A DNA stretch of 18,051 bases from an uncultured Porphyromonadaceae bacterium (GTDB lineage: Bacteria; Bacteroidota; Bacteroidia; Bacteroidales; Muribaculaceae), in contig CAMWRO010000024.1 in the NCBI GenBank assembly GCA_947176615.1, positions 1 to 18,051 of the forward strand, in the 5' to 3' direction. The position numbers and the translations under genes are program-made. The notes below the pieces were generated by a model. The model did not search any database. It saw nothing but the letters and a program-made list of their open reading frames with translations, and was not told the DNA's origin. This document shows positions 14,452 through 18,051 of the stretch, piece after piece. Each line of letters starts with the position of its first letter. Position 1 is the first letter of the stretch.

Positions 14452-14774
14452 AGCCTTATCGCATCAGCGGTTACATTGTGGTAGAAAAGGGTGTCTCGCT
14501 GTGCGTCCCACTGGGAGCGGGAGTAGTGAATCGTGGTTATCTGTGCGCCGAGTTTCCATCCCATTTCCATGAACGGGAATGAGAATTGCATGAACTCGTC
14601 ACCGCCGTGCGGGGAAAGATGGTCGTCGGTGATGACGAGGAGGTCCCAGTCGGACTGCCGGGTGGCCTCGTCGCGGGCCTGCGAGCCATAGAGATACACA
14701 CTGCCACCCCCGTTGCCAAACATCTGCTTGGCAAGGCGGGATATTTCACGCAGTATTTTCTCTTTCTTTTTCAT
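14448..14774 (-). CDS. Minimal nucleotidyltransferase (MNT), putative antitoxin
   Basis: 108-residue pol-beta superfamily nucleotidyltransferase. The active-site signature is intact: Y-L-Y-G-S-Q-A-R-D-E-A-T-R-Q-S-D-W-D-L-L-V gives G-S-x10-D-x-D with Gly30-Ser31 and Asp42/Asp44. It overlaps the HEPN gene by 4 nt. In related pairs the MNT modifies and silences the HEPN partner. The ATG at 14774 gives the needed N-terminal helix. A consensus promoter places the transcription start almost at this ATG, so the mRNA would be nearly leaderless; a downstream in-frame Met at residue 18 is a less likely alternative. Different in sequence from the MntA protein at 2635. Confidence 0.85.
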   Translation of the reverse strand: MKKKEKILREISRLAKQMFGNGGGSVYLYGSQARDEATRQSDWDLLVITDDHLSPHGGDEFMQFSFPFMEMGWKLGAQITTIHYSRSQWDAQRDTLFYHNVTADAIRL

Positions 14775-14781
14775 GCTGAGG

Positions 14782-14813
14782 CAAAGATAACTATAATTTT
14801 ACAACTCTCCAAA
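14782..14813 (-). promoter_or_regulatory. Predicted promoter of the MNT-HEPN-DUF2971 cassette
   Basis: On the minus strand TTTG (14813-14810) and TATCTTTG (14789-14782) are separated by exactly 20 bp, matching the Bacteroidetes consensus. Transcription would begin around 14776, one or two bases before the MNT start codon. The cassette can thus be expressed independently of ugd. Confidence 0.8.
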
Positions 14814-14824
14814 TCGCAATTTGG
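14809..14824. repeat. Palindrome overlapping the cassette promoter
   Basis: CCAAAT (14809-14814) and ATTTGG (14819-14824) are perfectly inverted around CGCA. It covers the -33 box, so it could be an operator for self-repression by the cassette products. No T-tract follows on the minus strand, arguing against a terminator for ugd. Confidence 0.4.
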
Positions 14825-14829
14825 TTTAT

Positions 14830-16137
14830 TTAATCCCTTGAGAACAGGTCGCGGGTGTAGACTTTTTGGGCGACGTCGGCGAGGGCGGGGGAGGTGCGGT
14901 TGGCGAGGATGGCGCGGGAGAGGCGCTTGAATTCGTCGATGTCGTTGACCACGCGGCTGCCGAAGAAGGTGGTGCCGTCTTCGAGGGTGGGCTCGTAGAT
15001 GATGACGGTGGCGCCTTTGGCCTTGATGCGTTTCATCACGCCTTGGATGGATGACTGGCGGAAGTTGTCGCTGTTGCTTTTCATCGTCAGGCGGTAGACG
15101 CCGATGACGCATTCGCCCTCGGGGGCCGCGCCGTAGTGGTTCTGGGTGGAGTAGTCATACCATCCGGCCATGCGGAGCACTTGGTCGGCGATGAAGTCCT
15201 TGCGGGTGCGGTTGCTTTGGACGATGGCTGTCATCATGTCCTGCGGCACGTCGGCATAGTTGGCCAGCAGCTGCTTGGTGTCTTTTGGGAGGCAGTAGCC
15301 GCCGTAGCCGAATGAGGGGTTGTTGTAGTGGGTGCCGATGCGCGGGTCGAGGCCGATGCCCTCGATGATGGCGCGCGAGTCGAGACCCTTTACCTCGGCA
15401 TAGGTGTCGAGCTCGTTGAAGTAGCTGACGCGCAGGGCGAGGTAGGTGTTGGCAAACAGCTTGACGGCCTCGGCCTCCTTCATGCCCATGAACAGGGTGG
15501 GGATGTCCTGCTTGATGGCTCCCTGCTGGAGGAGGGCGGCGAAGGTGCGGGCGGCTTCGTCGAGGCGGGGCAGGTCGGCGACCTTGAGGATGGCCTCGTT
15601 TTCTTCGGCAAACCGCTCGTCGTCAATGAGTTTGGGAGAGCCTACGATGATGCGCGAAGGGTATAGGTTGTCGTATAGAGCCTTGGACTCGCGCAGGAAT
15701 TCGGGGGAGAAAAGGAGGTTGAAGCGGCGGACACCGCGGGCGGCGTAGCGCATGTAGAGGGAGCGGCAGTAGCCGACGGGGATGGTGGATTTGATTACCA
15801 TGACCGCGTCGGGGTTTACGCTGAGCAGGAGGTCGATGACCTCCTCGACGTGGGATGTGTCGAAGTAGTTGCGGACGGGGTCGTAGTTGGTCGGGGCGGC
15901 GATTACGACGAAGTCGGCGTCGCTGTAAGCCTTTGCACCGTCAAGCGTTGCGGTGAGGTCGAGCTGCTTTTCGGCGAGGTATTTCTCGATATACTCGTCC
16001 TGAATGGGCGAGCGGCGGTTGTTGATGAGGTCGACTTTTTCGGGAATCACGTCGACTGCTGTTACGCGGTTGTGCTGCGCGAGCAGCGTGGCGATGGAGA
16101 GACCGACATATCCGGTCCCGGCAACTGCTATGTTCAT
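14830..16137 (-). CDS. ugd: UDP-glucose 6-dehydrogenase
   Basis: Cytoplasmic enzyme that oxidises UDP-glucose to UDP-glucuronate with two NAD, providing acidic sugar for capsule/EPS. 435 residues from the ATG at 16137. N-terminal Rossmann motif M-N-I-A-V-A-G-T-G-Y-V-G-L (1-13), D29 for NAD ribose binding, A-A-P-T-N-Y-D (80-86), K-S-T-I-P-V-G (116-122), F-S-P-E-F-L-R-E (143-150), K226 and N230 in the substrate pocket, and the catalytic Cys282 in F-G-Y-G-G-Y-C-L-P-K-D-T. An in-frame ATG at 16266 would add 43 residues with no family counterpart ahead of the Rossmann strand, so the shorter start is chosen. The close of the protein, Y-T-R-D-L-F-S-R-D, is the part duplicated as a relic at 13192-13221. 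It lies 88 bp after the 216-residue gene. Confidence 0.96.
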   Translation of the reverse strand: MNIAVAGTGYVGLSIATLLAQHNRVTAVDVIPEKVDLINNRRSPIQDEYIEKYLAEKQLDLTATLDGAKAYSDADFVVIAAPTNYDPVRNYFDTSHVEEVIDLLLSVNPDAVMVIKSTIPVGYCRSLYMRYAARGVRRFNLLFSPEFLRESKALYDNLYPSRIIVGSPKLIDDERFAEENEAILKVADLPRLDEAARTFAALLQQGAIKQDIPTLFMGMKEAEAVKLFANTYLALRVSYFNELDTYAEVKGLDSRAIIEGIGLDPRIGTHYNNPSFGYGGYCLPKDTKQLLANYADVPQDMMTAIVQSNRTRKDFIADQVLRMAGWYDYSTQNHYGAAPEGECVIGVYRLTMKSNSDNFRQSSIQGVMKRIKAKGATVIIYEPTLEDGTTFFGSRVVNDIDEFKRLSRAILANRTSPALADVAQKVYTRDLFSRD

Positions 16138-16225
16138 TTTTTCTGTTGGTTTAAAGTCTGTGTGAAGGGGGATTATGGTGAAGGGAGAATTTACGATTCG
16201 CTTTTCACATGTTATGAAACGCCCT

Positions 16226-16876
16226 CTAAATGGCCTTGGCGGCATGCATGAAGGAGTCGTAGGCATCGCGGACGGCCGGGGTGAGGGTCGAGGGGTCGCT
16301 GACGGTGTTGGCGTTTATCCATCGGCGTTTGGCCGAAGTCTGGTCGCCCGGGATGTAGGCCCATAGATTTTCGTTGAGCATGATTGTCAGGCGGTTATAA
16401 TTTTCGGCAGGAGAGATGTCGGCAAAACTGTCGGCATAGCTGAGCTGGTTACACCAGTCGCCCATCGTGCGGCAATACCAGTCGAGCATTTTGGGTGACA
16501 CGTCAGTCTGATTGCGGCGAATCTGCTTTGCGACGAGGGCGGCGACCCGGGTAGCCGAAATGCGTTTGTCACCGTGGAGCCACGCGTCGACAAACCGTCG
16601 GCGGGCTGCGGAATGCAGTTCGGGAGAGGGTGCGCGATAGTAACCCATGCGGTGCAGGATGTCGTGCAGGTCCATGAGGGTGTCAAGGCTGTCGGGGTCG
16701 GCTGTCGGGAGTATGTCGGCAATACTGTCGGCGAGGTCGCGGACTTCGATTGCGGCGGCACGTTCCTCGACCGAGGCGCGATGACCGTCAATATCGCCGC
16801 CACCGGCGGTCTGATAGCGCGAAAGCAGCTGTCGGGCCTGAGAAATCAAGCTGTCAATCTCTATGGTTTCACCCAT
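16226..16876 (-). CDS. Unrecognised 216-residue protein downstream of the NusG-like regulator
   Basis: I do not recognise this family. The protein is soluble, predicted mostly helical, acidic at the N-terminus (L-A-D-S-I-A-D-I-L at 47-55) and basic in the middle (A-A-R-R-R-F-V-D-A-W-L-H-G-D-K-R). W-Y-C-R-T-M-G-D-W-C is a notable central motif, near residues 133-142. It starts inside the 3' end of the NusG-like gene (16-nt overlap), so the two are translationally coupled and probably work together. In Bacteroides capsule loci the gene after upxY is upxZ, an inhibitor of other loci's UpxY proteins. This protein holds that position, but I see no convincing UpxZ similarity and it is longer. A regulatory role is inference from position alone. 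Confidence 0.7.
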   Translation of the reverse strand: MGETIEIDSLISQARQLLSRYQTAGGGDIDGHRASVEERAAAIEVRDLADSIADILPTADPDSLDTLMDLHDILHRMGYYRAPSPELHSAARRRFVDAWLHGDKRISATRVAALVAKQIRRNQTDVSPKMLDWYCRTMGDWCNQLSYADSFADISPAENYNRLTIMLNENLWAYIPGDQTSAKRRWINANTVSDPSTLTPAVRDAYDSFMHAAKAI

Positions 16877-17892
16877 TTGTCAGATGTGTCTATATAATGC
16901 CGGTATTCGGTCAATAATGTGGTGTGGAAGGCTGATTTCAGTCGCTCGGTTCCCGTGAGGAGATTATATCCTTCGAGTAATTGTTGCCGGTCGCGGCTGA
17001 CGATTGCCTGCAACAAGATGGCGAGGGCCGCTGTCACGGGATTGGTAATCGTGTGGGAAAGCCTTTTGAATCGTTCCGCCGCTTTTTCTCGTCCCACAGT
17101 GTCGCCGAGAATGTGGGACGATGTCATTAACAGAATCCGGAGCTTGGCGTCGAGCTTGTCGTTGCGCAACGTCACTGACTCCATGCGACGGTTGAAAATC
17201 ACGAGCGGGGTGATGCTTTGCGTGGTCAGTTTTCCGTCGTCCCAATCGCGCAGGGCGGAAAGCAGCCGCGGTATGAATGATTCAATCTGGTCGTAGGCGC
17301 GTTTTGTCTCTCTTGCAAATTGCAACACCCTGACATACTCGGCTTTGATGTCATAGACAACGGCGGCGAGAGCGCCTGTTACTGATATGAGGATGTTACC
17401 GTTGCGGGAACCTTTTCGTGAAATATATGCGCCTGTCAGTCCGGCAAATGGTCCCACGGCGACCTCTACGCGGTCTCCTTCTTCAAGGTCGATTTCTTCA
17501 GTCGAAAAGCATGGGATGGTCATGTTGCCATAGAACCGGGCAATGGTTTTGAACGCCTCCATGTCGCTGTCTGAGACGGTTGCGTATCTGGTTGTACCGG
17601 TGTGGTTTATGATGAGAGAGAACCCGTTTGGCCGGGAGCATAAATCTTTCACGTCACCCTCGGTTCCGCGCACGAAAACGTAATGAAACAACAGCGGGGT
17701 CTCCTTGCGTTTCCATTTTCCGTCCCGTTGAGTCATTTCGACAAATGTCGGGGCAAACAATTCGAGACATCCGGTTTCGTCTGACCTGTTGAACTGTTCC
17801 ACGATGCATTCCGGCTTGTCACGCCGCGCCGGAGTCGGGGCGATGTAGTTTACGACATGCCATTTTATATCCATGTTTTCACTTTGCGGCAT
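16861..17892 (-). CDS. NusG-like (UpxY-type) transcription antitermination factor with C-terminal extension
   Basis: 343 residues. The N-terminal NGN domain (about 10-115) begins with W-H-V-V-N-Y, contains P-L-L-F-H-Y-V-F-V-R (66-75) and the loop that contacts RNA polymerase. The KOW-type domain (about 136-190) has E-E-G-D-R-V-E-V-A-V-G-P-F-A-G-L-T-G. NusG paralogues of this kind (UpxY in Bacteroides) sit first in capsule loci and let RNA polymerase read through the locus leader. Typical UpxY proteins are under 200 residues; this one carries about 145 additional, largely helical residues after the KOW. The ATG at 17892 is listed; an in-frame ATG at 17874 (M-D-I-K-W-H-V-V) is just as plausible. 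It overlaps the 216-residue gene by 16 nt. Confidence 0.82.
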   Translation of the reverse strand: MPQSENMDIKWHVVNYIAPTPARRDKPECIVEQFNRSDETGCLELFAPTFVEMTQRDGKWKRKETPLLFHYVFVRGTEGDVKDLCSRPNGFSLIINHTGTTRYATVSDSDMEAFKTIARFYGNMTIPCFSTEEIDLEEGDRVEVAVGPFAGLTGAYISRKGSRNGNILISVTGALAAVVYDIKAEYVRVLQFARETKRAYDQIESFIPRLLSALRDWDDGKLTTQSITPLVIFNRRMESVTLRNDKLDAKLRILLMTSSHILGDTVGREKAAERFKRLSHTITNPVTAALAILLQAIVSRDRQQLLEGYNLLTGTERLKSAFHTTLLTEYRHYIDTSDKWVKP

Positions 17893-17995
17893 CGTGTTTT
17901 TTTGACGGGAGGATATACTTCTTATTTGGTGTGGTTGATTGGTTGTCTTTGATTATCAATAAGATAAAGACTTTTAATCACCGCACCTCCGAAAA

Positions 17996-18046
17996 CTTTG
18001 TCAAAAAAATGGGGTTGACAAAGTCAATATCTCTTGGAAAGAGATA
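17996..18046. repeat. Nested inverted repeats upstream of the NusG-like gene
   Basis: CTTTGTCAA (17996-18004) is inverted as TTGACAAAG (18015-18023) around 10 nt. TTGAC (18015-18019) is also inverted with GTCAA (18023-18027) around AAA, making two mutually exclusive hairpins. TATCTCT (18028-18034) and AGAGATA (18040-18046) form a third. No exact TAnnTTTG promoter is visible in 17893-18051 on the minus strand. The repeats may be operators or an attenuator in the leader of the regulator gene, or belong to a feature beyond the window edge. Confidence 0.45.
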
Positions 18047-18051
18047 CTTAA

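Noticed and set aside
14771..15112. Arginine/histidine-rich open frame on the minus strand within ugd
   Set aside because: Low-complexity product in the wrong frame of a confidently identified gene.
16147..16180. Repeated CCCTTCAC words before ugd (minus strand)
   Set aside because: Only two short copies in a low-complexity stretch; no promoter or binding-site logic visible.
16138..16266. 43-residue N-terminal extension of ugd from the ATG at 16266
   Set aside because: The Rossmann strand of the family begins right at the ATG at 16137; the extension has no family counterpart.

Overview
The window looks like a Bacteroidales chromosome, plausibly Muribaculaceae (family is an inference from overall gene style). 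Evidence: Bacteroidetes-type promoters (TTTG about 20 bp before TAnnTTTG), no Shine-Dalgarno sequences, and a capsule/exopolysaccharide (EPS) locus preceded by a NusG-like (UpxY-type) regulator.

Layout. (1) 1-1540, housekeeping: 5' part of gap (GAPDH, minus), mscL (plus), and tRNA-Ser(UGA) with its own promoter and terminator. (2) 1562-3259: a sugar-nucleotide epimerase/dehydratase (minus) and a divergent plus-strand MntA/HepT-type toxin-antitoxin pair. (3) 3263-13026: a tightly packed minus-strand EPS operon. In transcription order it holds a Wzx-type flippase, an F420H2-dehydrogenase-beta-like Fe-S protein, a polysaccharide pyruvyl transferase, an EpsG/Wzy-like polymerase, a family 2 glycosyltransferase, a DUF1919 protein, a second glycosyltransferase, a predicted beta-propeller protein, and a third glycosyltransferase. 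Most of this block is AT-rich (17/60 G+C at 8461-8520) compared with its flanks (40/60 at 15301-15360). (4) 13027-13236: leader of the EPS operon, with a strong terminator-like hairpin plus U-tract ending just before the flippase start, and a short relic of a ugd 3' end. (5) 13237-14774: a three-gene cassette, MNT nucleotidyltransferase - HEPN protein - DUF2971, with its own near-leaderless promoter. (6) 14830-17892: ugd (UDP-glucose 6-dehydrogenase), an unrecognised 216-residue protein, and a NusG/UpxY-like protein with a long helical C-terminal extension. (7) 17893-18051: upstream region with nested inverted repeats.

How it fits together. The NusG-like protein is probably the locus-specific antiterminator. 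The terminator-like hairpin at 13035-13096, between the regulatory/ugd part and the flippase, is a natural point for it to act. Ugd supplies UDP-glucuronate. Glycosyltransferases build a repeat unit, the pyruvyl transferase may decorate it, the flippase exports it and the EpsG-like protein polymerises it. No initiating sugar-phosphate transferase or Wza/Wzc export gene is present here, so the locus is not self-sufficient within the window.

Most notable: a second, diverged copy of the last codons of ugd (Y-T-R-N-L-F-S-R-E-stop) lies just beyond the DUF2971 gene. The MNT-HEPN-DUF2971 cassette is therefore bracketed by imperfect direct repeats of the ugd 3' end, which suggests modular insertion or recombination at that site. 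Two unrelated MNT-HEPN modules thus sit at the two ends of the EPS gene block.
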